DNA of 64,000 nucleotides from Paenibacillus_S vulneris. GTDB taxonomy: Bacteria; Bacillota; Bacilli; Paenibacillales; NBRC-103111. Location of the stretch: the NCBI RefSeq assembly GCF_039543185.1, contig NZ_BAABJG010000029.1, positions 248,001 through 312,000 on the forward strand, read 5' to 3'. Below the pieces are notes generated by a model. It did no database searches and had not been told where the DNA came from. It saw nothing but the letters and a program-made list of their open reading frames with translations. Shown piece by piece: positions 1 to 7,503 of this stretch. The translations under genes were made by a program, and so were the position numbers. Within the stretch, counting starts at the first letter, position 1; every line of letters starts with the position of its first letter.

Positions 1-437
1 CTGATCATGGCGGCAGCCATATTCGAAATCATCATCGGCACCAGAGAAGGGCTTACCCGTTCAGGACCGCGTTCCTTCAAAATGGCGTCCTGGTCAAGCA
101 GCGTCTGAATGCCGCCGATTCCCGAGCCGACATACACTCCGAATCGTTCATGATCCACTTGGTCAAGCGGAAGCGCCGCATCGTTCAAGGCTTGCTCGGC
201 TGCCGCCAGGGCAAATTGGCAGAAGCGGTCCATCTGCCTGGCCTCCTTGCGCCCGAAGCGGGCTTCGGCGTCAAAATCGCGGACGAGCCCGGCGATTTTG
301 GCCTTTTGCCTGGAGCAATCGAATGTGTCAATAAGGGAAATGCCCGACTCGCCCCGGATCAGACGGCCCCAGAACTGGTCAACATCATTCCCGAGCGGAG
401 AAATCACTCCCATTCCCGTAATCACTACTCGTTCCAT
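1..437 (-). CDS. fabF: 3-oxoacyl-ACP synthase II (FabF), N-terminal part
   Basis: Reading the minus strand from the ATG at 435-437 gives a protein beginning MERVVITGMGVISPLGND, the conserved N-terminus of FabF/KAS II condensing enzymes, which elongate acyl-ACP with malonyl-ACP in fatty acid synthesis. The first 145 residues are present and the gene runs off the left edge, so the catalytic Cys-His-His triad is not visible. The GVYVGSGIGGIQ stretch near residue 104-115 also fits the family. An AAAGGGTGA ribosome binding site precedes the start. It is divergent from the regulator at 571, so the roughly 130-bp gap probably holds both promoters. An isolated FabF, away from fabD/fabG/acpP, could be a second copy serving a special pathway; that is inference. 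Confidence 0.93.
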   Translation of the reverse strand, partial: MERVVITGMGVISPLGNDVDQFWGRLIRGESGISLIDTFDCSRQKAKIAGLVRDFDAEARFGRKEARQMDRFCQFALAAAEQALNDAALPLDQVDHERFGVYVGSGIGGIQTLLDQDAILKERGPERVSPSLVPMMISNMAAAMI

Positions 438-496
438 TGTCATTCACCCTTTCGATAGATTGTGATGTCCCCTATGATGTCATATGATTTATCCTA

Positions 497-525
497 TTAC
501 AAGTTGTAGTTTATACTAGTATAAT
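497..525 (+). promoter_or_regulatory. Promoter of the MmyB-type regulator, with palindrome over the -10
   Basis: TTACAA (497-502) and TATAAT (520-525) are separated by 17 bases. A perfect 12-bp palindrome, TATACTAGTATA, covers 512-523 and overlaps the -10 box. A wider inverted repeat, CCTATTA (493-499) with TAATAGG (522-528), encloses it. A repressor bound here would block this promoter; the regulator at 571 is the obvious candidate. Confidence 0.5.
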
Positions 526-570
526 AGGTACCATGATAACAGCTAGTTCATGGGAAAGGGCGGACATTGT

Positions 571-1428
571 ATGAATCATCAGACCAGGCTTCAAGCGTTG
601 TCGGCTTTCTTGAAGGCCCAACGTGCCAAAATCACACCGGAATCCGCAGGCTTGGTATCGGGAAGCCGAAGAAGGACGCCGGGGCTGCGAAGAGAAGAGG
701 TTGCTCAGCTGGCAGGGGTCAGTGCGACCTGGTACACCTGGTTGGAGCAGGGAAGGGATATTAAAGTATCCGCCTCGGTTCTGGATTGTGTAGCCACGGC
801 TTTAAGATTGACGGTAGACGAGCGCAAATATTTGTTTTCTCTGGCTCTGGATACCGGATCCGGAGCCAGTTTCCTTCAAGAGGATCAGCCGAGAATCAGC
901 CCGTCGCTGCAGACGATCTTGCAGGAGCTGCGCAATTGTCCCACCATCATATCGGACAGGCGGTTCCAGATAGTGGGGTGGAACCAGGCGGCCTCCCACG
1001 TTTTTCTGGACTTTGACCAAGTGCCGGTGGAGCAGCGCAATATCATCCGCCTGCTGTTTACCCGCAAGGAATTTCGCAGCCTGGCCGTCAACTGGGAGCA
1101 TTTTGCGAGCGGCTTTCTCTCCATATTCCGCTCCTATTACGGCCAGTATGTCGATGACGAGTGGTATGAGCAATTTCTCGAGGAAATGAAGTCGCTGCAT
1201 CCCGAGTTTCATTCCTTGTGGGAGCGGAGCACAGTGAGCTCGGCCCCCGAGGTATTGATCGAATTCCGCCATGCCAAAGCGGGCAAGATGCTGTTCCATC
1301 TGACCTCCCTGCAGGTGCAGGGGGACGCCGATTTGCGCTGCAGCATTTACACTCCTGCGCCGGATACGTCCACAGAAGCCAAAATCAAACGATTAATGGA
1401 ACGCAAAGCCGTCTTGAGCGGCCCCTAA
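571..1428 (+). CDS. XRE-family regulator with MmyB-like ligand-binding domain
   Basis: The 285-residue protein has an N-terminal helix-turn-helix of the Xre type (about residues 30-75, including GLRREEVAQLAGVSATWYTWLEQGRD) followed by an MmyB-type PAS-like domain (about 110-270). Length and order match the family usually annotated as helix-turn-helix transcriptional regulator (MLTR_LBD). Such proteins are repressors or activators that often sit next to the oxidoreductase or lipid gene they control. An in-frame ATG at 550 exists, but the ATG at 571 has a GGGAAAGGG-type site upstream and gives the usual N-terminus MNHQTRLQAL. It is divergent from fabF, so fabF is a plausible target. Ligand unknown. 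Confidence 0.85.
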   Translation: MNHQTRLQALSAFLKAQRAKITPESAGLVSGSRRRTPGLRREEVAQLAGVSATWYTWLEQGRDIKVSASVLDCVATALRLTVDERKYLFSLALDTGSGASFLQEDQPRISPSLQTILQELRNCPTIISDRRFQIVGWNQAASHVFLDFDQVPVEQRNIIRLLFTRKEFRSLAVNWEHFASGFLSIFRSYYGQYVDDEWYEQFLEEMKSLHPEFHSLWERSTVSSAPEVLIEFRHAKAGKMLFHLTSLQVQGDADLRCSIYTPAPDTSTEAKIKRLMERKAVLSGP

Positions 1429-1664
1429 AGAATGAAGCATAGCCGTGCAGTACGAGCCTTTAAGGCGGTACCGTCCGGCATATTTTTTTTGTAACCGGCC
1501 TCATTTTTATAGCGGTGGCTGCAGCGGGGAAGGTTCTTAATCAAGATCCCCGTCGTAAGATGGTAATACAGACCCTCGATAAGCTCAGTACATTCCTCCG
1601 AATTGCGCTGCTGTTTCTGGCATTTTAGGAAAACTTGACAAAATAGTTTTTTGAAAAAATATTC

Positions 1665-1727
1665 TTGACAGTTGTATTCGATGGAAGTATTATTCTTGTA
1701 TCGCATAAATCCTACTAAAATAGTAGG
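1665..1727 (+). promoter_or_regulatory. Near-consensus sigma-A promoter followed by a 17-bp palindromic operator
   Basis: TTGACA (1665-1670) and TATTAT (1688-1693) have a 17-base spacer. A second TTGACA lies at 1635-1640. Just downstream of the expected transcript start, CCTACTA-AAA-TAGTAGG (1711-1727) is a perfect inverted repeat, immediately followed by GAATT. Its position suggests repression of the symporter gene. The palindrome with flanking AAAT and GGAATT resembles the sites I recall for CymR, the cysteine regulator of Bacillales, but I cannot check this against a matrix. Confidence 0.6.
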
Positions 1728-1748
1728 GAATTGAAGGGGATGGGTCGC

Positions 1749-3104
1749 GTGAATAACAACTTGGTTACCGCGTTTCAAACGAACTGGGTAAGCTTGCTTG
1801 TTTCATTAGTCATTATCGGTATTCTTTACTTCTTGGGGAAAAAGCGCGTAGGGTTCGGTAACCGGGTACTTCTCGCCCTTGCCCTGGGACTTATCGCAGG
1901 GATTTTCTTCAACACTTACAAGCTTAGTGCGGTAAGCGTAAGCACGATCGGTACGATTTACGTCAATCTTGTCAAAATGCTGGTAATTCCGCTGGTTGTC
2001 GTACTCGTCATCAATAGTATTACATCGATTTCAAGCCTGGGCCATTTGCGAAAAATCGGCTTGAAGACGATCTCCTTGTTCTTTATCACGACAGGGATTG
2101 CCGCTCTTATCGGTTTGATTGTAGCTTTGATTTTCGATCCGGGCTCAGGTATCGCCCAAGAGGTTCCTAAGACGTTCAAGCCTCGTGATATCCCGACGTT
2201 CTCGCAGGTTATTCTGGACTTAGTTCCGACCAATCCTATCGGTGATATGGCCGGAGGTAAGGTAGTTCCGGTCCTTGTATTCTCGATCTTCGTAGCTATT
2301 GCTATGGTGCAGGTGGGAGGCAAGAAGCCTGAAATCGTTCAGCCTGTAAAACAGTTTATCGAATCTTTTGCACAAGTGATGCATCAGGTTACCAAATACA
2401 TTATTCGTCTAACTCCTTACGGCGTGTACGCTTTGATCGGTGCCATGGCGGCCAAATACGGCCTCGAAACGCTGGCTCCGCTTGTAAAAGTTATTGCAGC
2501 CACTTATGTAGCGCTGCTGCTTCACTTCATTATTACATTCGGCGGCATGGTTTCTTTTATCGCGAAGGTGAATCCAATCAAGTTTTTCCGCAAAGCGTAT
2601 CCTACGATTGCTGTAGCTTTCACAACACGCAGCAGCTACGTTACTTTGCCGGTAAATATGGAAGTTATTACGAAGAGACTTCGCGTATCTCCGCGTATTG
2701 CAAGCTTCGTCGCCCCATTGGGAGCAACGATGAACATGAACGGCTGCGGCGGCGTATGGCCTGCTGTAGTAGCTATTTTCGTAGCGCGTGTATATAACAT
2801 TCCACTCGGTATTTCCGAGTATATCCTTATCGTATTGGTAAGCATGATTTCTTCTATCGGTGTTGCCGGGGTGCCAGGACCAGCTGCCATCTCGACTACA
2901 GTCGTATTGACCGCATTAGGCTTGCCGGTTGAAGGCTTGGGTCTTGTATTGGCTATCGATGCTGTGGTAGATATGGGCCGTACGGCGGTCAACGCAACAG
3001 GTACAACCGTATGCTCCCTGGTTATCGCCAACTCCGAAGGGGAGTTCGACCGAGAGTCGTTCAACCGGGACGAGGAAGATCAAATGGAATTGAACACAGT
3101 GTAA
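1749..3104 (+). CDS. DAACS-family (SDF) sodium/amino-acid symporter, TcyP-like
   Basis: The protein is about 451 residues with eight or more hydrophobic segments and belongs to the dicarboxylate/amino acid:cation symporter family. The re-entrant-loop serine motif appears as AFTTRSSYVTLP, the NMNGCGG and MGRTAVNATG stretches match HP2/TM8, and the tail ends in an acidic DRESFNRDEED like the C-terminus of Bacillus TcyP. This favours L-cystine uptake over dicarboxylate or glutamate uptake, as does the CymR-like palindrome upstream; substrate remains inferred. I choose the GTG at 1749, eight bases behind a GAAGGGGAT site, over the TTG at 1731 and ATG at 1740. The gene is monocistronic with its own promoter and terminator. 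Confidence 0.82.
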   Translation: MNNNLVTAFQTNWVSLLVSLVIIGILYFLGKKRVGFGNRVLLALALGLIAGIFFNTYKLSAVSVSTIGTIYVNLVKMLVIPLVVVLVINSITSISSLGHLRKIGLKTISLFFITTGIAALIGLIVALIFDPGSGIAQEVPKTFKPRDIPTFSQVILDLVPTNPIGDMAGGKVVPVLVFSIFVAIAMVQVGGKKPEIVQPVKQFIESFAQVMHQVTKYIIRLTPYGVYALIGAMAAKYGLETLAPLVKVIAATYVALLLHFIITFGGMVSFIAKVNPIKFFRKAYPTIAVAFTTRSSYVTLPVNMEVITKRLRVSPRIASFVAPLGATMNMNGCGGVWPAVVAIFVARVYNIPLGISEYILIVLVSMISSIGVAGVPGPAAISTTVVLTALGLPVEGLGLVLAIDAVVDMGRTAVNATGTTVCSLVIANSEGEFDRESFNRDEEDQMELNTV

Positions 3105-3129
3105 TTTATCTTTATAGATAAAATGAAGA

Positions 3130-3172
3130 TGCAGCTTGGGTTCCCTGTCAGGGAAACGGGCTGCATTTTTTT
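3130..3172 (+). terminator. Rho-independent terminator of the symporter gene
   Basis: TGCAGC (3130-3135) pairs with GCTGCA (3160-3165), with an inner TTCCCTG/CAGGGAA stem, followed by seven T residues. Confidence 0.9.
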
Positions 3173-3327
3173 GGGTTAGAGCTTGAAAATTTCATGGCTA
3201 CCCGTAAAGGCTTGAATCAGCCGCGAAGCCGAGGCCCCGTATTGGGGGATGAAAAAAGCAGCGATTGATTTAGAGCGTCTTCAAAGGTAACATAAAAAGG
3301 GAAACCAGTAAGGAGGAGGTAGCACCT

Positions 3328-4278
3328 TTGAAGCTTGACCGTTTATTGGCTATCACGATGCTGCTGCTCAATCGCAAAAGAGTCGGGGCCCAAGAGCTTG
3401 CCGAACGCTTTGAGGTATCTCTGCGCACGATTTATCGTGATTTGGAGGCGCTGAATCAGGCGGGCATTCCGATTGTGTCCTTTGCAGGAGCATCCGGAGG
3501 CTACGAGATCATGGATCAATACCGGCTGGACCGGCAATTCCTGTCTTTAGATGAGCTTCAATCGATTATTATAGCGCTGAAAGGGGTTGGCTCTTCCTTC
3601 GGCGATCAGGATACCAGCATCTTGTTGGACAAGGTGGGCGCATTAATGGCCAGGTCCGAGCGGCATGAGATGGACCATTGGAGCCAGCAGGTCATGATTG
3701 ACCTGAATCCATGGCATGGCGGCCAAGCGGAGAAGGAAAAGCTCGGGGTACTTCGTGCTGCTGCTCGAGATGCCAAGGTGATTCGCTTCTCCTATACGAG
3801 CTCGCAGGGGGATTCGTCCGAAAGGATGTGCGAACCGATGGGGGTCGTATTAAAGGGTTACGTATGGTATTTGTATGGATACTGCAGGCTTCGTGAGGAT
3901 TACCGGATATTTCGGCTTACGCGGATCGAGCATTTGACGGTCTTGGATGAAGCCTTCACACGCCGTTCCAAAACCATGGATCAGCTCGATTTTCGCTGGT
4001 CTCGTCAGGAGGAGCCTCCCCGCCTGGTAAGCCTGGTGCTCCGGTTCCAGCCTCGTGCGAAAGCGCGGCTTCAGGATTATTTCTGCTTCGGGGACATGGT
4101 GACAGAGCCCGATGGAACCATTCTTGTGACCGCCAAGCAGCCCGATGAGCCCTGGCTGTACGGGATGCTGCTGAGCCACGGGGCTGATGTGAAAGTGATT
4201 GAGCCGGAATCGGTAGCGAGAAAGGTGCAGGAGATGGCACAAAAAATAGTGGACCAGTACCAACTAATCTTGACATAG
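3328..4278 (+). CDS. YafY-type transcriptional regulator (HTH_11 + WYL domain)
   Basis: The 316-residue protein starts with a DeoR/HTH_11 winged helix (about residues 3-60, AQELAERFEVSLRTIYRDLEAL) and carries a WYL domain (about 135-225, with RFSYTS and VLKGYVWYLYGYC) plus a C-terminal WYL extension. WYL proteins sense ligands, often nucleic-acid or metabolite signals, and usually control the adjacent gene. The TTG start at 3328 lies eight bases after AGGAGGAGG. The next gene, 83 bp downstream on the same strand, is a DinB-family protein; the arrangement of YafY regulator plus DinB or glyoxalase-type gene is common in Paenibacillaceae. A split repeat that could be its operator spans its own stop codon. 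Confidence 0.88.
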   Translation: MKLDRLLAITMLLLNRKRVGAQELAERFEVSLRTIYRDLEALNQAGIPIVSFAGASGGYEIMDQYRLDRQFLSLDELQSIIIALKGVGSSFGDQDTSILLDKVGALMARSERHEMDHWSQQVMIDLNPWHGGQAEKEKLGVLRAAARDAKVIRFSYTSSQGDSSERMCEPMGVVLKGYVWYLYGYCRLREDYRIFRLTRIEHLTVLDEAFTRRSKTMDQLDFRWSRQEEPPRLVSLVLRFQPRAKARLQDYFCFGDMVTEPDGTILVTAKQPDEPWLYGMLLSHGADVKVIEPESVARKVQEMAQKIVDQYQLILT

Positions 4279-4286
4279 AGTTGTCA
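4271..4286. promoter_or_regulatory. Inverted repeat TGACA-N6-TGTCA, candidate WYL operator
   Basis: TGACA (4271-4275) and TGTCA (4282-4286) are inverted repeats separated by six bases and overlap the stop codon of the WYL regulator. TTGACA (4270-4275) could serve as a -35 box, but the following TATACT (4299-4304) is 23 bases away. A spacer that long would need an activator, as in MerR-type promoters. Function is inferred from position only. Confidence 0.35.
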
Positions 4287-4361
4287 GGGTTAGGAGGGTA
4301 TACTTTAGATATTCAAGCAAGAATACAGTCATAGGTAGAGATCAAAGGAGGATGATGAATT

Positions 4362-4868
4362 ATGTTTACTTCTGTTGAACAATTTACGGCAAGCTGGAGC
4401 CATGAATCCGCTTCTACGCAGCGCGTTATGGATGCATTAACGGATGCTTCGCTCAGTCAAAAGATCACTCCCGATCACCGCAGTCTAGGGCAGCTCGCCT
4501 GGCATTTGACGACCACGGTTCATGAGATGATGTCCCGTACAGGCCTTGAGTTTCAGCCGGTTGAGGGAGGCGAGCATGCTCCCGCGCCTGCTTCGGCCCA
4601 GGCTATCGCCGATGCGTACCGGAGCCAGCGCAATGCCCTGCTGGAGGCGGTTCAGGCCCAGTGGAAGGATGCGGATTTAACGCGTACCAGCTCTATGTAC
4701 GGAGAGGAATGGCCTAATGGACTGACTCTCCGTGTACTCATTCAGCATGAGGTTCACCACCGTGGGCAAATGACGGTGCTCATGCGCCAGGCGGGACTTC
4801 GTGTACCTGATATTTATGGCCCGACCCGCGAGGACTGGATCGAACGCGGAATGACGCCGCTAGTATAA
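4362..4868 (+). CDS. DinB-family protein
   Basis: A 168-residue four-helix-bundle protein of the DinB/YfiT superfamily. The putative metal-binding histidines appear in the expected places: the first in LAWHLTTTVHEM (about residue 48-56) and the last pair in LIQHEVHHRGQM (about 128-135). In this superfamily the domain is used by metal-dependent thiol transferases and by damage-inducible proteins of unknown activity; the substrate here cannot be told. The start has a strong AAAGGAGGATGATG site. It ends in a strong bidirectional terminator and probably responds to the WYL regulator upstream. Confidence 0.85.
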   Translation: MFTSVEQFTASWSHESASTQRVMDALTDASLSQKITPDHRSLGQLAWHLTTTVHEMMSRTGLEFQPVEGGEHAPAPASAQAIADAYRSQRNALLEAVQAQWKDADLTRTSSMYGEEWPNGLTLRVLIQHEVHHRGQMTVLMRQAGLRVPDIYGPTREDWIERGMTPLV

Positions 4869-4872
4869 AATG

Positions 4873-4909
4873 AAGAGGCCTTCCCTTAATAAGGGGAGGC
4901 CTCTTTATT
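4873..4909. terminator. Bidirectional terminator between DinB and Nudix genes
   Basis: AGAGGCCTTCCCTT (4873-4886) pairs with AGGGGAGGCCTCT (4891-4903), with a T-rich tail on the plus side and an A-rich flank on the other, so it can stop both converging transcripts. Confidence 0.85.
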
Positions 4910-4928
4910 TCACGTCTCTGACGGCCCA

Positions 4929-5411
4929 TTATACCTTCGTCGCAAGCTTCAGATTAAAATGCGGCTTGGTGGCATAGTCCATATAATGGACCTTGCCGTC
5001 AAAGTCGAGGTAAGCCTGATACCGGGTGCGGATCGCCGGTGCCGTAATCAGCTCAAGCACTTGATCCCTCGGTACCCATCGGCTGTCGGAGGTTTCGTCT
5101 GAAGTGGACAGCTCCCCGCCCAGAGGCTGGCAAATAAAGTCCATCATCACCTTCGTGGGTACATCGGTAACCCCGTCATGCCATTTGTAGGCGGAGGTAT
5201 TGGAATAGATCCCGACCAATTGGACGGGCACGGCGTCAATTCCGCTTTCCTCCTTTATTTCCCGGCTCAGTGCCTCAAGCAGATTTTCCCCGTTTTCCAC
5301 TTGGCCGCCAGGATAGACCCAGCCTTCATGATGGGTTTTCACCAACAGAACCTTCCCCTGCTCATTGACCACGAAGCCTCCTACGGCTACGATATGTGTC
5401 GGCATGCCCAT
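4929..5411 (-). CDS. Nudix hydrolase
   Basis: The 160-residue protein carries a complete Nudix box, GX5EX7REUXEEXGU, read as GQVENGE...REIKEESGI at about residues 36-58, so it should hydrolyse a nucleoside-diphosphate-linked substrate using Mg2+. Family members range from dNTP house-cleaning enzymes to ADP-ribose hydrolases; the substrate is not predictable. The frame is open upstream to 5663, but the ATG at 5411 follows a GGGAGGG site and gives the usual N-terminus (MPTHIVAVGGFVVN). The upstream extension does not resemble any domain I know. It converges on the DinB gene and shares its terminator. Confidence 0.87.
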   Translation of the reverse strand: MGMPTHIVAVGGFVVNEQGKVLLVKTHHEGWVYPGGQVENGENLLEALSREIKEESGIDAVPVQLVGIYSNTSAYKWHDGVTDVPTKVMMDFICQPLGGELSTSDETSDSRWVPRDQVLELITAPAIRTRYQAYLDFDGKVHYMDYATKPHFNLKLATKV

Positions 5412-5956
5412 GCTTTGCCCTCCCATAATTTGATGGTTGCTGCAGGACCATCTTACCATATCCTTCCTTGTTTTCTTCTGATTTTCCACTGACAGATCAC
5501 GTAGGATGGAATGATGTTTGGCCTCTCGCTTTGTCTGACGACTATACGTCCCATTGCTCTCCCGCAGCTTACACGCTTCACTAGGATTATGTGCAAAGTA
5601 AAACCCACGTTCACTATCACGAACGAGCAGAAATCGGTAACGGTCTCCTATCATCGAACGCAACGGCTGCAGGTCCTAAGCGATCCAGCGAATCCATATA
5701 AACCAAGTCTCCCTCCCGTAGCATTATCCGCATAACCTGTTATCGTGGCCGTTCAAAATCCTTGCCAATCTGCTAATCTACAAATATATATCAGTCATCA
5801 ACACCTAACTGCCGGAACTGAATAAGTTGCCGTTCCGGATTTTGTTAGAGGGGTAACCAGGAAGACGCGCAAAATGTACGCTAAGGAAAGATAAAGTCTT
5901 CAGTTTCAGAGTCTAATGTGCTGCAACCCTTTTTACCTTTGTACCTGTACCTTTAT
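5412..5956. other. 545-bp intergenic stretch without a supported gene
   Basis: The minus-strand frame upstream of the Nudix start stays open for 84 codons (to 5663) but has no recognised domain. A hairpin CCGGAAC (5812-5818) / GTTCCGG (5832-5838) followed by ATTTTGTT is a weak terminator candidate. Otherwise nothing is evident; composition becomes AT-rich towards 5950, where the accessory patch begins. Confidence 0.5.
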
Positions 5957-6016
5957 GTAAAGATATCTTTACGTAGAGGGATGACTAGGTTATAATGAAT
6001 GTAAAGATATCTTTAC
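5957..6016 (+). promoter_or_regulatory. Promoter flanked by two identical 16-bp palindromic operators
   Basis: GTAAAGATATCTTTAC, a perfect palindrome, occurs at 5957-5972 and again at 6001-6016 (centres 44 bp apart, about four helical turns). Between them lies a promoter: TTTACG (5968-5973), 17-base spacer, TATAAT (5991-5996). The first copy overlaps the -35 and the second covers the expected transcript start. This is a typical autorepression layout for the small XRE regulator encoded next. Confidence 0.8.
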
Positions 6017-6033
6017 TTCAGAAGATGGTGAAT

Positions 6034-6249
6034 ATGATAGTCCACAATAGGATCCGCGATCTAAGAATTAAAAACAATGTTACTCAACTACAATTGGCAC
6101 AGGACTTGCAGGTAACCAGGCAAACAATAATTGCGATCGAAAACAACCACTACAATCCAAGTTTAGAATTATCGCTAAAAATTGCACGTTATTTTAAAGT
6201 AAGCGTTGAAGATGTATTTACTCTCGATCATGAGGAGGAATCTTTGTGA
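6034..6249 (+). CDS. Small XRE-family regulator (YozG-like)
   Basis: A 71-residue protein consisting almost only of a helix-turn-helix (RIRDLRIKNNVTQLQLAQDL...VTRQTIIAIENNHYNPSL). This size class of Xre protein is typically paired with a small membrane protein, as here, where the stop codon overlaps the next start (GTGA). The frame is open from 5995, but the predicted transcript start is near 6003, so the ATG at 5995 cannot be used; 6025 and 6034 remain, both with weak ribosome binding sites, and I prefer 6034. It probably represses its own operon through the twin palindromes. Low GC relative to the flanks suggests transfer. Confidence 0.8.
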   Translation: MIVHNRIRDLRIKNNVTQLQLAQDLQVTRQTIIAIENNHYNPSLELSLKIARYFKVSVEDVFTLDHEEESL

Positions 6250-6623
6250 ACAAGCGAAAGACAGTCATTAGTTTCTGGCATTTACTTCTTGGGTTTTTGA
6301 TCGCATTTGTTATCATTTCTATTATTGAACAAACCATTAAATGGGAGCTATTTATAGCGATAGTGATTGGTTCTGGGATGGCTGAAATGGTGCGGAGAAG
6401 AAAGCAAAAAAAAGAGGGTACGCCCGAAGTTGATGAGAGAGTTAAATTTCTGATGCAAAAATACATGAATATCGTTTTTATATTCGCTTTAATTGTCTTA
6501 AATGGGTATTTGTTAATTAATCAATATTTGGGTAATACAACTATCCCAATCAACCAGCTTTTCATCTTTAACTTGCTGGTATTATTCGCGCTTTCTACTA
6601 CTGCCATTATTGCGAAACGTTAG
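6246..6623 (+). CDS. Small four-helix membrane protein paired with XRE regulator
   Basis: The 125-residue protein has two hydrophobic hairpins (about residues 10-30 and 35-48, then 75-92 and 102-120) around a charged loop RRRKQKKEG...DERVKFLMQKY. The loop containing DERV is reminiscent of DUF2178-type proteins, which are also co-encoded with small Xre regulators, but I am not certain of the family. The GTG start overlaps the regulator stop by four bases and is preceded by GAGGAGGAA, so the two genes are translationally coupled. Function unknown; the pair resembles regulator/effector cassettes that move between genomes. Confidence 0.7.
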   Translation: MNKRKTVISFWHLLLGFLIAFVIISIIEQTIKWELFIAIVIGSGMAEMVRRRKQKKEGTPEVDERVKFLMQKYMNIVFIFALIVLNGYLLINQYLGNTTIPINQLFIFNLLVLFALSTTAIIAKR

Positions 6624-6779
6624 TTCTAACCATGCTGTTGTAGATGTTATTGAGCTACCCCGAGAATTTCACATGAAACTAAGCCCCTGCTTTTGTGTTT
6701 TTTTTAAAACTGTGCGCTATAGAATTTATGTGAAATCAAGATGGTTACGAGGCTGTCGAGGTGGTGAGAGCCACTTGAA

Positions 6780-7085
6780 AACCAAGATTCTCAAGCCTTC
6801 GAACTGCCTGCTTCCTATGGCCTCTTGCTGTCGTTTTTCGAAATAGCTACCGGCTAAATCTTTATAATCTTTGCCGCGCGTGAGGAGATGATAAACAATA
6901 GTCATGATGGAATGGGCGGCCGCCAATGCCGCTCGGTGTCTGCCTTTGCGGCTTGCGATGCGTCGGTACTGAGCTCCGAGATAATTGTTGGATCTGCAGA
7001 CGGAGTGGGCGCAACTTCAATGAGTGCCGATCGAAGGTACTTATTTCCTTGCGAGTTTTCGAGGATTTTCACTTGCCGGCACTTT
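6780..7085 (-). pseudogene. IS110-family transposase, decayed C-terminal fragment
   Basis: On the minus strand one frame reads GNKYLRSALIEVA and a shifted frame continues LGAQYRRIASRKGRHRAALAAAHSIMTIVYHLL and DYKDLAGSYFEKR. Together these match the C-terminal transposase_20 region of IS110/IS116/IS902 transposases, which precede the final helical tail. At least one frameshift separates the two parts, and nothing of the N-terminal DEDD catalytic domain is present, so the element is dead. The last 50 bases towards 6726 do not match. Confidence 0.75.
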
Positions 7086-7102
7086 AGAATGAAATTAAGG
7101 AG

Positions 7103-7440
7103 CTAAGCGGTTTGTTCTCGCTTAGTTCCTTGGTTTGTACGCCCAGCAGGGGCGTCATCTTTAGGGTGAAAGTCCCGAACGGGGGCTGGCGAACGCCTAC
7201 CGTTAGCCAAGAGCAAGAGGGTGTCCTCGGCAAAGAGAACCGGTGAAGCCGTATGGGTATGTCGGAGCGCCGAGTTCTTCATCGGCACAAGTCGCCCTTT
7301 CCTCTCGCGAAGCCCAGAACGACTTGCTGGAGCGAATGCTCGAAGGGGAGAACCTTCGGCTCGCATACAAGCGAGTGATCCAAAACGGAGGAGCACCCGG
7401 CGTGGACGGTGTAACGATAGCCGAGCTACAAGCTTATAAA
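7103..7440 (+). mobile_element. Truncated group II intron (5' part and RT N-terminus)
   Basis: GTACGCCC at 7137 followed by AGGGTGAAAGTCCCGAACGGG and CTACCGTTAGCC is the conserved 5' part of bacterial group II introns. From about 7324 a frame reads LLERMLEGENLRLAYKRV and GAPGVDGVT, the N-terminus of the intron reverse transcriptase. It stops abruptly at about 7440, exactly where a terminator for the opposite strand starts; the catalytic YADD, maturase and 3' domains V-VI are absent. Upstream of the 5' end lies a hairpin (CTAAGC 7103-7108 / GCTTAG 7120-7125), as expected for class C introns, which insert beside terminator hairpins. Confidence 0.8.
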
Positions 7441-7471
7441 AAAGCCCCTTGGAAAGCATCCCAAGGGGCTT
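7438..7471 (-). terminator. Terminator of the orphan secreted protein gene
   Basis: On the minus strand AAGCCCCTTGG (7461-7471) pairs with CCAAGGGGCTT (7442-7452) and is followed by TTTTTTATAAG. Confidence 0.85.
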
Positions 7472-7503
7472 CGTGGACCTCTATGCAGTATAGATTTGCT
7501 TTC

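Noticed and set aside
1425..1778. 117-codon minus-strand frame over the symporter promoter
   Set aside because: It has no ribosome site or domain and covers a strong promoter and palindrome.
5412..5663. 84-codon N-terminal extension of the Nudix frame
   Set aside because: The internal ATG at 5411 has a good ribosome site and the usual Nudix N-terminus; the extension has no recognisable domain.
6001..6033. ATG at 5995 as start of the small XRE regulator
   Set aside because: The codon lies within the -10 box and before the predicted transcript start.
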